DNA from: Lepas anatifera
Lineage: Eukaryota > Arthropoda > Thecostraca > Lepadidae
Assembly: GCA_034440635.1 (NCBI GenBank)
Contig: JAOTON010002091.1
Coordinates: 124,001 to 188,000 of the forward strand
DNA: 64,000 nt
Direction: 5' to 3'
This document shows, piece after piece, positions 11,523-24,119 of this stretch (position 1 is the stretch's first letter; every line of letters starts with the position of its first letter). The notes below the pieces were generated by a model. That model was not told the DNA's origin. It saw only the letters and a list, made by a program, of their open reading frames with translations, and did no database searches. The translations under genes and the position numbers were made by a program.

Positions 11523-12553
11523 CTTAACCCTCGCCCCACGGGGGCCCATCGATGCCCCCCTAAGGTTTTTCCGGGATAGCAGAAAAACGACGAGGCGCAG
11601 CACCGCGGTTGAGGGCTCTACCTCTCACTGCATCATTTTGCCACCATCCCTGAAATTTTTTACCCCGGGTCACCCAAGGTCAGGTCACCAGACGAGGACA
11701 ACCAAGGTCACCTCACTTCAACTTTAGAGCTCTGTAAGAGCTACATTTCAAAGTCGATCGATTTGAAACTTCCTACACTTTATGGCCCTTCCGGGGTCTA
11801 CAAGGTGTATATCTGGGATTTTTTATTTCGTGCCCTGAGGTCAGGTCAAGAGGTGACCTCTCCCATTGAAAAAGCATGGGGAAAAGCTGTCTTATGATCT
11901 AAAAGTCATAAAAGCGATTGAAAATGCTCAGCTTGATCAGAAAAGCGTTCTTGGACACCCTTTCACAGATTCCAGGGGCCATATTTGCCCTTTGACCTCT
12001 CCAAGGTCATCCAAGGTCACCAGGGGTCAAAAACAGTATTTTGACAATAACTTTTGACCTGTATAAGCTAGAGCGCTGAAACAAACACTATAGTGTTTGT
12101 CTCGTCATTGGCTTTCATGTGATATACAGCAAGGTCACTTTCTGACCTTTCGTGACCTCAGGTCATCTTAGGTCACGAGGTTACCTCTGGAGGTCAAACT
12201 ACTGGCGGGAGGTCTTTACGTTTCGCATAGCGGAAAAAAGTGCTGACAATTTCCTATCAAATGTACTTTACCAGACCTCAATAGCTCTAATGGCATAAGA
12301 GTTATGCCCAGTTTGCTTAAGCATTGCATATTTGAGTGAAAATAGCCGATCTTGACCTAATTTGACCTCTGGAGGTCAAACCATTGACCTGAGCACTAAA
12401 AGATGTGAAGTGATTTCTTACTGAATTCACGCGAGCTTTCTATTGCACTTTGCAGATCTGCGCTAACGCCCATATTTTCGGAGTTAGAGGGGGCCATCGA
12501 TGGCCCTCCGGTGGGGCGAAGGTGGCGCCGGACCCCCGGCGGGGCGCGGGTTA
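11523..12553. mobile_element. TTAA/AGGTCA element, copy A
   Basis: The left end is TTAACCCTCGCCCCACGGGG and the right end GGCGGGGCGCGGGTTAAT, with inverted GC-rich termini around CATCGATG cores. The interior is rich in AGGTCA hexamers, notably 11678-11715, 11835-11860, 11995-12030 and 12130-12205. It has no protein-coding frame of note. Copy B is at 35345-36367; a related piece lies at 61797-62248. Confidence 0.65.
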
Positions 12554-12799
12554 ATGTGCCCAACAACTATTTTCCCAAGGTGGCCAGAGAATCGTTCGCA
12601 GCCGAACGATAGACGACTTGGCTACATTTGAGAGAATTCATGAGTGCATCATTGACGAAGGCGTTTTGGATCAATCTATAACTGTTCACTTTGTTTTTAG
12701 AGTCAGGCCTGCATTTCAGATCGCCACTATCGATGCCTTAATACTAAAGGTGTCTAAATACACTAATCTCATCAGTGGGGACGAGAGAAAATGTAATTT

Positions 12800-12975
12800 T
12801 TGAGACTTAAAGACGCATCAACTGCTAGATTTATATGGAATCGCCAATTATTTCCTTATGGAGTAGTTTCTCGGTAGCTAGATTGCTCCTTGCTCTGGGG
12901 ATTTGCCGGGTCTTAAACCCGGGTCGGCCGCGCGGAAAGCGAGCTCGCTAACGACTTCACCGCCGTGCGCCCTGC
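12800..12975 (-). repeat. tRNA-derived SINE, copy A
   Basis: On the minus strand the head includes GGCGCACGGCGGTGAAGTCG and a B-box-like GGGTTTAAGACC. The body ends near TTGATGCGTCTTTAAGTC. Copy B is at 36617-36790, where the B-box reads GGGTTCAAGACC, so the promoter element is better preserved there. Confidence 0.7.
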
Positions 12976-13241
12976 TCTTAATTTGCACCGAAAAGAACAC
13001 TCACAGTATACTGAATGGAATACCCTGTATTGTCTATTGGTGGAATGTCTTTGGAAGTTAAGCACGTGAAATAATGACAAAACTAGTAATTGTGAGTCTC
13101 ACCAATTTTCTCCGGGAGATATTTCGATATATTTTGTTCAGACCAGTTGAGCTGTTTTGTTCAGACGAGTTTTGCTTTGTTTTTTGTTCTTCGTTTTGCT
13201 TTCGAATTTTTAATTCCAACTCAAATCAATTGCAATCGACG

Positions 13242-13796
13242 ATGAAGAACACCCAGAGACTGATGTTACTATATTCCTTCAGTGTCTGCATAAGCCTCGC
13301 CTACGCTAGTCTCAAAATAAAAGTGGATAAAAACAACTCCGAAAATAGACAGTACATCAACTCACAAGATATATATGCCAGCGCGACAAAACATCTTCAT
13401 AAGGAGAGTCAGACAAGACGAGAATCACGGAGCACCAAATGTCCAAAAACTCACTATTTAATTGATCAGTACTGCTTAAAAGTCGCCAAGCCGAGCGTGG
13501 GATACACGGACTCGGCTTTTATCACAAATCACTATCCGAATAAGATCCAAAGTGCGCTCAAACTCATGAGAAAGACTAGAACTGCGTCGGCGTTAGTCGT
13601 TGTCGATGATTGGTCCTGGGGACACCTGGGACAGTACCAGGGAAAAGTATCAAAAATGGACATTTTCATCTGTATCTTTGTTAACTGCAGCTGCTACTTA
13701 CTAACGGCCAAAACGGCCAAAATCGTGTACCAGCCCTGTTACAGGGTGAGCCATGTGATTGAAGGTTTCCCAGCTGCGCTGTACAAATCCGTGTAA
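13242..13796 (+). CDS. Putative secreted protein of unknown function, copy A
   Basis: The function is not recognised. The frame is open from 13074, but the chosen start is the internal Met at 13242. From there the N-terminus reads MKNTQRLMLLYSFSVCISLA, a typical signal peptide with likely cleavage after AYA. A polar lysine- and arginine-rich stretch follows, then a block with two cysteines (CPKTHYLIDQYC), then VVVDDWSWGHLGQY. After GKVSK the sequence becomes hydrophobic and cysteine-rich, and GTATCA at that point could be a splice donor, so the true exon may end near 13648. The copy B frame is intact with no indels over the same span, while flanking non-coding sequence does carry indels. Substitutions cluster just after the signal peptide (KIKVDK versus KLEVDQ). 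It is followed directly by the 62 bp tandem array. Confidence 0.4.
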   Translation: MKNTQRLMLLYSFSVCISLAYASLKIKVDKNNSENRQYINSQDIYASATKHLHKESQTRRESRSTKCPKTHYLIDQYCLKVAKPSVGYTDSAFITNHYPNKIQSALKLMRKTRTASALVVVDDWSWGHLGQYQGKVSKMDIFICIFVNCSCYLLTAKTAKIVYQPCYRVSHVIEGFPAALYKSV

Positions 13797-13842
13797 AGCT
13801 GTAGATACAGCCATGTGAATCCTTACACAGCCGCCTGGGAAC

Positions 13843-14300
13843 GAGTTCGGTACAGCACTGTGGAGTACAGGAGAGTACTATGGAGTACACAGTCGCCTGG
13901 GAACGAGTTCGGTACAGCACTGTGGAGTACAGGAGAGTACTATGGAGTACACACTGACGTGGGAATGAGTTCGGTACAGCACTGTGGAGTACAGGAGAGT
14001 ACTATGGAGTACACACTGACGTGGGAACGAGTTCGGTACAGCACTGTGGAGTACAGGAGAGTACTATGGAGTACACACTGACGTGGGAACGAGTTCGGTA
14101 CAGCACTGTGGAGTACAGGAGAGTACTATGGAGTACACACTGACGTGGGAATGAGTTCGGTACAGCACTGTGGAGTACAGGAGAGTACTATGGAGTACAC
14201 ACTGACGTGGGAATGAGTTCGGTACAACACTGGAGTACAGGAGAGTACTATGGAGTACACACTGACGTGGGAATGAGTTCGGTACAACACTGTGGAGTAC
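13843..14300. repeat. 62 bp tandem array, copy A, 8 units
   Basis: Unit starts (GAGTTCGGTACA) fall at 13843, 13904, 13967, 14029, 14091, 14153, 14215 and 14275. Most are 61-63 bp and the second-last is 60 bp. Each unit contains GGAGTACAGGAGAGTACTA. The array starts 47 bp after the stop of the neighbouring frame. Confidence 0.95.
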
Positions 14301-15845
14301 AGTGGTTGAGTCAGTCGTTACAGTCAGTCCTTACATACAGTCGTTTCAGCTGTAGGTATAGTCATGTGAGTCATATTTGCTGCAAGAAAAATCATCTGGC
14401 ATTTCCTCTGGTCTGGAAACGTTTTGGAATGCGAGGGAAACCTTCATACATACCTTTGCACTGAAAACCGCTTGCGAAGACATCAGGAATTATAGATAAA
14501 ATATTATCGTTGACATTTCATTTCAGGCCACTGGGGGATTCAAAGAGGGCTAAGGGGATAATGGTCTCTCCTAAAGGCTGCGAATATATCATTTGGCTCC
14601 CCAGACAGATCACCCAAAATAAAAGCTAGACTAAGAAATACAGCAAAAAGCATGCAAAGGACCAGACGAAACGAAACCGTGCGAAACGAAACGCTAAAAG
14701 TCCTGCAGTACCGAAATTTTCCACAACAGGACGAATGTTTTTGTCACCCACAGCTGTAATATCCACCACCCCCCCCCCGCCGTCAACAGTGGTTTTTTCG
14801 ATCCTGACAGAGAGGACCCGCACCCGCTCCGCACTGCCACCCCTCCCCCTCCTCCCCCACTTCCCTCTTCAGAATCCTGTTTTAGCTGGTTAGCTGGCTT
14901 TAGCTGGTTTAACTGGCTTAGCAAGCCCACGCAGAACTCGGGTATTGGGTCCGACAGTGTTCCAGGCTCTATTCTGTTACGGATTAGAGCTATAATCCTA
15001 TGTAAACTAGCTGTATAATCAGCTTGCGAAGACCTTTTAAATAGGCCACGTACGTTTTAATTTTTGACAAGGCTCGTGACATGAGTCGTGACAGGTAAGC
15101 GTGACAGTGATGTAAAATTGTTTGAAATCTGAATATTGATATTTTTATCGAAAGCCCGCTATCCTTTTCATCATTCACAGCTGCAGCAAAAACCAAGCGG
15201 CTTAGAAAAAACTTCCGTTGGTGGGTGTATAAGGTCTATGATAATCTACGTCATGGCCAATTTTCATCTGCCTAGGTCAATATCTTAAAGCCTAAGCGAG
15301 GTCATAAAGGTCAAACCTTGGTCGTGCTGGGAACCTATAGGGAAATCTCGTAATCATGCAGGAGAAAGTCAAGAATTATCTGATTGCGGGCCAGGCCCAT
15401 AGAGGTAAGGTCCCAAAATTTTTTCCAAAGTGTTGAGTTCAATGTCGTCTAAGGTCATTGGCCTACGACGTAATAATATTATATATTTTTCATAATGTAT
15501 GCATGTACACTATAACTAGCACTATAGTGGCCGTCGGGCAAGAAATCGGGAATCACCTTAGACCATGACCTTTGATTTTAACCTTAACATTGAGATAAGA
15601 TTTTACAATTGAGGTTAAACTAGCATGTTCAAGGTCACGCCAGTGCATCTGGTTAGATGGCATTACCCAGAGTGACGTCTATTATTTTATGAGTTCATAG
15701 TTCAGGTTACTTAATGTGTCAAGGTCACAAGCCAATATCAAAGATCATAGGGTAATATCAGGCCCTCCTTTCGGCTCAACAATTGCAACAGCGTTAGCTT
15801 CAGGGACAGTATGAGGAATATCCCACAATATCCGGACATATATTC
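14301..15845. other. Non-coding part of the duplicated segment, copy A
   Basis: A C-rich tract lies near 14765-14780 and TTAGCTGGTTTAGCTGG-like repeats near 14882-14920. From 15240 scattered AGGTCA/TGACC motifs suggest a decayed TTAA-family element. No gene is supported. The counterpart in copy B is 38176-39720. Confidence 0.45.
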
Positions 15846-16283
15846 AAGGGAATGTGGCGCCTTGGTCGAATCCAGGAATGTTGTGCCATTGGGAGTTTCT
15901 TAGCCAAAAATCATGAAAACGTCCATGATTTCTCTGAAAAATTTACAATAAACTCAATATTTTTATTTTTAAAATGCTCCTCTAGAATTAAAAATAAACA
16001 TCTGCCTGGGGATGACGTCATTATCTGGGCAAATACTACCATATTCAATAGACTTCAAGGGCTTCAATTGGCTGATTACTCTTAGTGACGTCAGCGATGT
16101 CGTCACACGAACAGCTGACAACTGTGGCCGCCTGGCTGGGGTACATGTGGGGTACGTTTCAGTTAGGTTTTTAGCTTTTGTCTATAGAAATTTTGAGATT
16201 TAAGACAAATTATATATTGAGTACCGGGTTTTCCGGCATTCTTTACAACTTGGCTGTCTCAATTAAATTCACGTTATAAAGGT

Positions 16284-19200
16284 GGGGCATTCCAGGACAG
16301 ATCGACCAAGGCTTGACACCACCATATCTAGAAAAAATCTGAAACTTTGTCTCCGGGGTTGTTTTGGGCCAGAAACACGCCTGTGAGAATCTCAGCCCCC
16401 TCCGACCAACGGTGACCGAGTTATAGCCCGAGGCATTTTCGGGAGGTCACGTTGTAGACTCATCTTTGATGCTTCATAAGTCCAAAATGCATCACCTGAT
16501 TAACAAGTTTTGTATATCATTGAACTCGTCTTGAATTATAGTTTATTTTGAAAAAAGAAAATGTCAAAATTTGAAACTTTTTGACTTTTAATTTGTTTGA
16601 CCTTTTCTTTTTTACCTAGCTTGACCTTTTCCCAGTTGAAATTGCCCTTTTAGACACCTAAAAAATTTTTCTTCATAAAATATCTTTTGATAGCAAAAAT
16701 AAAAAAATGCGTTCTTGCTATAAGTTCCAAATATTTAGCACCTAAGGCAGGTATGCAGACGGTTTTTGACCACCGCGGTAGTACAGTCTTATGTTTAACG
16801 CCGCAAACAAAGCAATTGCTTTTGAAATCGGCTGCTTGCAATCATATGGCATTTTCTTTACGAAATTTTCATCGTGCAAGTGTCAAAATATATGAGAATT
16901 AACACGCGCCCACACAAGGGGGTGGGCAATCGGCCTCTTCAGGTTTCCACAGGTAGTAAAAAAAACACCTTCGCGCAGCGCCACCGTACTTCATATACCT
17001 CTAACTCGAAATTTTTGCAGGTTCTGGCAAAATTTTAGGTCTGGGTCATACCAGGTCAGACCGCCAACCCAGGTCAAGAGACCTAACCTCGAAAAAAACT
17101 TTGGGAGGTTCATCAATAATATCAAATTTAGCCTATCGTGGTTAGAATCACATTACATAGGTAGATCGTCTAGCAAGATAATTTTTCGTAGCAGGATTTT
17201 TATATCAATAATCGGGAGCAGGGCAAAGGTCATGATCTTTCCATTAGAAATGCATGGGGCGATTGGTAAATTTTGATAACTTGCGAGAATTGAGAATTGT
17301 CGAGAATTGCGATGGAGGTTTTATTTTTACGTTGTCGTGTCTCACTTGCCACTGCAGTTTGACTAATATTCTTTTTACCATACAGACCTAAGCCTGGCTC
17401 TAGGTCAAAGCAGGTTAATTTTGACATTTGACTAGGCAATATTATAAGATACATTATCCGTTTGGGCTCAACAAGAGTGTTCCAATGGTGCTAAACATTT
17501 CTTTCTACGGCTCTCCTCTGTCACCTATTATGCCACAAAATTTAGGTTTCCACTTAGTTCCTGTAAGAAATACTGTGACCCCGAGCAGCCTCAAAGGTGA
17601 CACGACCAAACAATTTTATGTAACATATTCGGTAGTGATTAAAACTGGCTATTTAGCGGCATCACTCCCAGTGCACTGTGTCATTATTCATCTGGGATTC
17701 TCGGATCCGTGTCAGCTATGAAATGATCACATTGTAAAAATATCATGAGGCAACCTGTTCAAGTGACCAAGTCGAATGCGTTACAATTTCAGGATATTTT
17801 TTTCGAATATATGAGCAGATTCAAATTACTTGTTGGGAATGAAAGCCTTTCAGACACGTTTGTTTACATTGCATGAATCCTCTTAAACGTATGCTGTGCT
17901 GCACTGGGACACCTTGCATCGATACTATTTTCCATCTCCGGGAACGATGTAATTGTGTGAGTTAGTGGTGCTCATAGGATAAGTTATACTTGTTTCAATT
18001 ATTGATAAACTCGCGGCATCTTTGTAAATTTTTGTTTAAGGCTGAAAGGTCCATTATTAATCAGTTCATTTGCCCTCGTCTCCCTCGAAACAATGAATCC
18101 CTTTTTATCACTTTTAATGGCTGCAATTTTTATTTTCATAAATATTGACCAAGTTATTGCCAGTTCAGTTTTTTATAAATTTTGTCCAAGTTGCTCTCAG
18201 TTCGATTGTTGGAGCCGGAGTCTCACTAAGTCATCAATGAACTTGTCACGGAGACCCCGACCCCACCACCCGAACGAGCAACTCCCACAATGAAGGGTTG
18301 ATTTTAGAAGCCAACGTTTAACGTCCCACAAAGCACGGGGACGGCCGCCTCGTTCAGGTCACCCTCTCACCAGTCAGTTGCCAGCCGACCTGTTCGTCGG
18401 GTAGACTATTGAGCGCCGGATCATCTCAGGGGAACCGATCCCAAGCCTGGACATGCACTGCCACTGCATGCTTCTGAGCCGCGGGCCGGAGCCCAACGCT
18501 CTGCCAACTGAGCTACCGGGGCGGCAAGGAGGCGGTTTTAGGAGTAGGTGTCTCACTAGAGTCATCAAGGGACTTTTGACGGTGACCTCGATCCCACCAC
18601 CCAAACGAGCAACTCCCACGATAAAGTGTTAATCAAGGAAACAAAGTTGAAAGTCCCACAAGGCATAACGACGACCGTCTACCTCAGGTCACTCTCTCAC
18701 CAGTCAGTTGCCAGCTGCCCTTCAACATTTACGGTACCTACCACCTCCCAGTTGACCTAAATTATTTTTCCAGAAGCTGCAAAATGTTGTGTTAGAGGTA
18801 GATGGAGTACGGTGGCGCTGCGCGAAGGTGTTTTGTTACTACCCGTAGAGACCTAAGGAGGCCGGTTGCCCACCCCTCGGGTGGGCGCGCGTTAATTTTC
18901 ATAAATTCTGACACTTGCACGATGAAAATTTCGTAAAGACAAAGCAGTATGATTTCCAGCAACCGATAACAAAAGCAATCGCTATGTTTGCGGCGTTAAA
19001 CATAAGGCTGTACTACCGCAGTGGTCAAAAACCGTCTACATACCTACCTTAGGTGCTAAATATTTGGAACTTATAGCAAGAACACATTTTTTTATTTTTG
19101 CTATCGAAAGATATATTATAAAGAAAAATTTTTGAGGTGTCTAAAAGGGCAATTTCAACTGGGAAAAGGTCAAGCTAGGCAAAAAGAAAAGGTCAAACAA

Positions 19201-19517
19201 ATTAAAAGTAAAAAATTTTCCAATTTTGAAATTTTATTTTTCAAAATAAACTATAATTCAAGACGAGTTCAGTGATATACAAAACTTGTTAATCAGGTGA
19301 TGCGTTTTTAACTTATGAAGCATCAAAGATGAGTCTACAACGTGACCTCCCGAAAATGCCTCGGGCTATAACTCGGTCACCGTTGGTTGGAGGGGGCTAA
19401 GATTCTCACAGGCGTGTTTCTGGCCCAAAGCTACCCCGGAGACAAAGTTTCAGATTTTTTATAGACATGGTGGTGTCAAATTGAAATATTTTTGGTCGTT
19501 TTGTCCTGGAATGCCCC
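16284..19517. mobile_element. 3.2 kb foldback-type DNA element, copy A only
   Basis: The termini are GGGGCATTCCAGGACA and TGTCCTGGAATGCCCC. The inverted arms are very long: about 16284-17015 pairs with about 18795-19517, including CTTCGCGCAGCGCCACCGTAC and its complement. The 4 bp sequence AGGT flanks both sides (16280-16283 and 19518-19521) and is present once in copy B at the empty site near 40155. The central part holds AGGTCA-bearing sequence and a SINE. No transposase frame was found, so it is presumably mobilised in trans. Confidence 0.85.
18310..18524 (-). repeat. tRNA-derived SINE of a second type
   Basis: The minus-strand head reads GCCGCCCCGGTAGCTCAGTT, with a canonical A-box TAGCTCAGTTGG. 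The 3' part includes CTTTGTGGGACGTTAAACG. Flanking sequence (GTCTCACTAAGTCATCAATGA and the like) repeats on both sides of the head and again at 26445-26555. It lies inside the foldback element. Confidence 0.7.
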
Positions 19518-19533
19518 AGGTGCCACATTCCTT

Positions 19534-21429
19534 TTAAGGACCCAGAATTACCTTGACCCTAAAATTTTAAGAATACTGCAGTGGACATTTCCTATATGCT
19601 CGTAGTCCGTTTGGAGTGTATTCGCGACTTCTTCCCACCTAAGCCTTTTTCCCAAAAGGCTCCCAGCATGGCTCAGGCCTAACTTCTATGACCTCGTTTG
19701 ACCTTGAACATAATGACCTAGGTCTCTGAAAATTATCCGAAACGTAGATCACTATAACATCCACTTCACACCCAACGGGTATTTTTTAACCCTCCTGGTT
19801 TCTTAGATCTCATTGGGTGAGGGGGAATTCGTCCTCGCCTACCGATTGTGACAGCACCTGGTTCCGGAAAGATTACCAACACTTGCTGGCTGTGTTCAGT
19901 ATGGGTAAATATACCACAAGTTTTCTCTCAAAAGTGTGTTGAGTGTACTGTCTCACAGATTATGAAAATTTTTGTAAACGTAGGTTACTATAACATCCAT
20001 TCACAGCTAAAGGGCGTTTTTTAACCCTCCTGGTCTCTTAGATCTCAAGGGAGGGAGGAGGACGAATTGGCCCCAGTCTACCGATTCTGGCTTTTACAGT
20101 GCGGCATAAAAGGGTTAACAAAAGGGTTAAAAGGGTCCAGCGGACGCAAACCGGTTCCGGAACCCTCGCCACTACCTGTTGCAGTGTTGCCTGTATTCAA
20201 AATGATAAACATATCACAATTTTCCTCTCAAACATGTGTCGACTGTGACTCTCACAGACTCCAAGGCAGCTACCGTGAGGGGGTGTTGTAGCAAAGTTGT
20301 GGCTAGCGTCAGCCTCTATGGCCCAGCGCCCCTCCAACAGCAAGCGTAGATCACCTAGCGTATAACATGAGAACATTAAATGATTGAATATTCAAATTCT
20401 TGCAAAAAGACGCCCAGAATCAAAGATGAAATGTTTATTTCTTGCATTTTCGATAAACTTGATTACCGTGTATTCTCACAAATTCGTAAGCGGGCAGTGC
20501 CATTAGAAGCAGTTTGACACACGGCCCAAAGGTGAAGGAATGCCTTCACGCCCGTGTGACGTCACTCAGGCGTGGAGGAATTCATCTTGAACGTACCTTT
20601 AAGTAAACTTTCACGGAAACTTACTTTTCACGTAAACTTTCACGGAAACCAGTACGACGGCTACATGTTCTTCTACCTGCACACAGACCTGTGCAGTCAG
20701 GTGGCCCAAATAGAAACCAGCGCTACCTGAGAGAGAAAAAAATACCCATTGCTACATCAAATGCCCAGAATTTCTGTTGCCAGTCCAATATCGACGGCTG
20801 CTTTGACCATGGTGTGATTCACCTGGAATCGAATGATGTATAATAAAATTTTTCTGCAAAAAAACATACTGCCCAAGTATGGTAAAATAAACCAAGCAAA
20901 ATTTTTAAGTAAAGGTACCTTGTCTTCGGCCTACTACCCATAACCGGAACTGGTCAACCCAACACGGTGTGTGTCTGTGTTTTGTGGTTTTAGGGCGCTT
21001 CAGCGTATATGCTATATCGCACCCAAACACAACACGGAGTATGTGTCAGTTTGTAGGGAAATGCCAGTCTTGTGACCAGTGATAGCCTCAGCCCTCATCT
21101 ACGGTTCATCCTCGTGATTTCAGGTGCTATATAACCTTAGCATGTTTGTGAGTCCAAGAACTCATATAACCAATCAACTTCATGTTAGAAGTATCAGAGC
21201 AAGCAAGGCTACCGAAGGATTGAAAACTTTCTTCTGAACCGCGCATTGACGGGGGTCTGGGCCACCTTTGCTTTGACGGGGGATAATCCCCCAGGTCTAA
21301 AAAAATCACGCTAGATAACGACAAAAAGGAAAAGGCGTGAGACAGTCAATCTGAATCTTTATAGCAAACATTTTGAACAAATTCAGGTCATATTCAAGGT
21401 CTCTAGAGGGCAAGGTATGCCATCATAGG
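19534..21429. other. Non-coding part of the duplicated segment, copy A
   Basis: It contains a diverged tandem duplication: about 19725-19855 resembles about 19963-20095 (ACGTAG(A/G)T(C/T)ACTATAACATCCA, then TTTTTTAACCCTCCTGGT). ACTTTCACGGAAAC repeats lie at 20605-20650. A TTAA-family end fragment lies at 21235-21300. No gene is supported. Confidence 0.5.
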
Positions 21430-22256
21430 GATAACTTGCATATTAACACTCGCATTGACGGGGGTGGCTACCCGCACCCTCGAGTTTTTTTGGAAATTGT
21501 ATAAGACTTAGCATACCTTTTTCTCATCATTTTTAAACCTTTTGTCAAAATTTTAAGGTCATGTCATCTCAGGTCAGGTCACCAGCAAAGGTCAAGTAAC
21601 CTGACCTCAAAAGAAGTTAAAGATAGCATAAGTCAGAACAGGATGAACTTATCCGATTGAAACGCGTATCACATAATGATTCCACCGAGTTCTCTAAAAT
21701 ATTTTCCGGTATGTTTTCTCTAGATAACATAAGGTCAGGTATGAGCCATGACCTCTCCAATTGAAATACACGAGAAAGATCGTTTTAACTGAAGATCCTA
21801 GCGATGGATGGTGATAGAGCGTGCACTTTAACTGCATTATATTTGCCTTGTATTTGCGGTTCTAATGATATGCGTGGTAAACTAAATTCCCTTGACCTGA
21901 CCTCAGGTCAGGTCAGATCCCATATCTAACCTAGCAAGGTCATATTATACATCATTTGATTCGGCTTGCTGCGAAAATTCCAATGGTCTAATTTTTTTGC
22001 TCTATCTTCACTTGTTCAGATGTAATAGCCGAAAACTTCACTTTACATGTTATCCCTATGATGGCATGGTTCGACTTCTAGTGACCTTAAATGTGACCTG
22101 GCAAAAAATGAATTAAGTCCTTCGATAGAGAAGTGGATGGGCTACCCAACGCCATTTACCCTTTTTTGCTTTCCATCGTGGTTCTAGAGATCTTACCCCG
22201 CCCACCCCCGTCAAAGCAAAGGTGGCTCCGACCCCCGTCAATATGCGTGTTACGAT
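21430..22256. mobile_element. TTAA/AGGTCA element, copy A
   Basis: The left end is TTAACACTCGCATTGACGGG and the right end CCCCGTCAATATGCGTGTTA. The layout matches 4910-5756. A central palindrome at 21893-21915 places two TGACCT half-sites facing two AGGTCA half-sites. In copy B the same element is broken by a hAT-like insertion. Confidence 0.75.
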
Positions 22257-23427
22257 TTTCAGTCATTATATCTTAACTGGTAAAAATGGTGCAAAACTAT
22301 TTAGACCGTTTAAATCCTCACTGTAAGTCGAATCGAATGATATATAAAAATACGTTTTTAGATTAAATCTAGGGTGTTCCTGACCTGGGGTCAGGCCGAT
22401 GTCAAATTAGTTTAGCATGCATATCATTAGAACTGCAGGGTTAAGACAAACCCAGTGCCGTTAAGATAAACGCTGCTCCATCATTCATTGCCAAGTTATA
22501 CAATTTACCCATTTGTTCCATGTTTTTTCAACGGAGAGGTCATGACTCGTACAGGTGGTAGTGGTTCATGACCTTAGATCATCTATATTGAAAATCCCGA
22601 ATGCATAATCAATGTCAGCAGTTTTTGTAGTGCAAAGTCAAACGAATAAGCAGAATGTCCGAAAAGCGGGGATATTGCCATGGGCAAGGTTTTCTGTTAA
22701 AGCCTGAGGATGCGCAAAAAGAATTAAAATAGTAACACAAAATAACAAAAAACAGTAGCGCAAAAGAACCAAAAACATAGGCACAAAAGTAACCCACAAA
22801 AATGGTGAAAAGGGACCAAAAATAGTTGGAAAGTGAGAAATGCTGTTGTTGGAGGACAATGATTGGCTGTTCCGATGCCAAATTAGGGAATCAGGCGTCC
22901 CCATTTTATGAGATAAGCGTGGTAGTCCCATTTTCCTGGCCCGCCGCTGTCGAGATCTTCCGTCTGTTCTACGTCATTAGTAAAAATTTTGAAATAAATT
23001 TGGGGAATGAGTTTTGCCTAAAAGTGTACTTTCCTGTCTCCTTCTACATAAAATGTATTCCAAAATTCCTTAGAAAATCCAACATACTTGAAATATATTA
23101 CATTATCAACAACATCGTAATAGCTCGATAAATGTATACATAGTATTTTACTTGAAATTGTGAATGGATTGTTGCTTAGACGTTGTGTACAGTCTGAATT
23201 ATCTGTGCACGAATCTTTTTTCACATATCTAGTTTACTATCATAGCATAACTAATTCAAAACTGTAAATAAAACCACATTTCCGTGGTAGACTAGAGAGA
23301 CACCATAACAGCTGATCATTTCAGACTGTGGATGGATATATCTGGGGTTGGGGGTCAGTACCCCAGGCTTTTGGTCTCCCATAGTGCTTGAAGACGCTTT
23401 GTTTTACCATGTCAATGCTGACCCACC
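22257..23427. other. Non-coding part of the duplicated segment, copy A
   Basis: Decayed AGGTCA-family sequence occupies roughly 22300-22600. The rest is AT-rich, with short frames only. The counterpart in copy B is 44724-45894. Confidence 0.45.
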
Positions 23428-23697
23428 CAGAAGCGTAGCCAGGATTTTGCTAAGGGGGAGCGGCGCCCCGAAAAGGTCCCCTGCGACTGCACCAAAAGGG
23501 CCCTGATGGGTAAATAGGGCCCTGCTTGTTACAGAATAGAGGACTAAAGAGGGCTCTGTCTGGTATATAATGCCAAATTTGGCTACAGAGCATGGTGCGG
23601 GTGAGCTGCGCTTCGCGCGGCTCGGTTCTTCAGGGGGCCCTTCGGGCCCTTAGGGGGGGCGGTTGTCCCTTCCGCCCCCCCTTGGCTTCGCCCCTGG
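23428..23697. mobile_element. MITE with GCGTAGCC-type ends, copy A
   Basis: The left end is CCAGAAGCGTAGCCAGGATT and the right end TTGGCTTCGCCCCTGG. The interior has GGGCCCTTCGGGCCC-type palindromes and GGCGCCCCGAAAAGG. Related copies are 45895-46164 and 47951-48140. Confidence 0.7.
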
Positions 23698-24119
23698 ACC
23701 CACCCGAGCCCCCGCCCGGATCAGGAAGAGATATTAGTCTGCAGCAGCAGGTTTGTGTCTTTCCAACGCACCAACTGCTGGGTCATATGGCGTCACCAAC
23801 TCTCAACCTGTTGGAAGAGTATGCTGTGGGTCACAAAGTTCTTAGTCATTATTCCTGCGCGAAATTTTGAGCCCGGGTTGAGCCCGGGTGTGAGTGGCGT
23901 TCCTGCGTCGTGTCTGTGACTTGTTTTTTGGCGTATCTGTGTCTGTGGCGTTTCCGTATTGCTCCTCTGTCGCTCCTCTCCTCTCTTTCTCTCCTCTGTT
24001 ACTCCCCCTCCCCCATCAGACGGCTCCGTCAGAAATCATATCTGGCTTGTCTGTAGCGTGTCTGTGACTTGTGTCTGTGACGTGTCTGCGCCGTTTCCGT
24101 ACCGCTTCTCTCCTGCCAG

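Larger units (their letters stand above)
15846..19533. repeat. Inverted-end repeat, unit 2 of copy A, split by the foldback element
   Basis: It starts AAGGGAATGTGGCGCC at 15846 and ends GGTGCCACATTCC at about 19533. It carries two TGACGTCA palindromes (16013-16020 and 16086-16093) and an ATTGGCTGAT motif. The intact version is 39721-40170. Confidence 0.8.
1..23878. repeat. Large duplicated segment, copy A
   Basis: This segment aligns collinearly with 29592-46344, starting from its first base, so its left end lies outside the window. Long stretches differ only by scattered substitutions and 1-3 base indels, for example 13074-13796 against 36886-37608. Copy A has two large insertions absent from copy B, at 1904-10340 and 16284-19517, and lacks the two hAT-like insertions of copy B. 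Alignment stops near 23878, just after a shared GCCCGGGT. It may be a segmental duplication or an unmerged second haplotype. Confidence 0.93.

Noticed and set aside
13815..14464. Repeat protein encoded by the 62 bp array
   Set aside because: The 62 bp unit shifts frame each repeat; the open frames depend on indels and are not shared equally by the two copies.
18456..18524. Possible tRNA gene with TAGCTCAGTTGG
   Set aside because: The 3' half lacks a proper T-arm at the right distance and it is embedded in SINE-type sequence.
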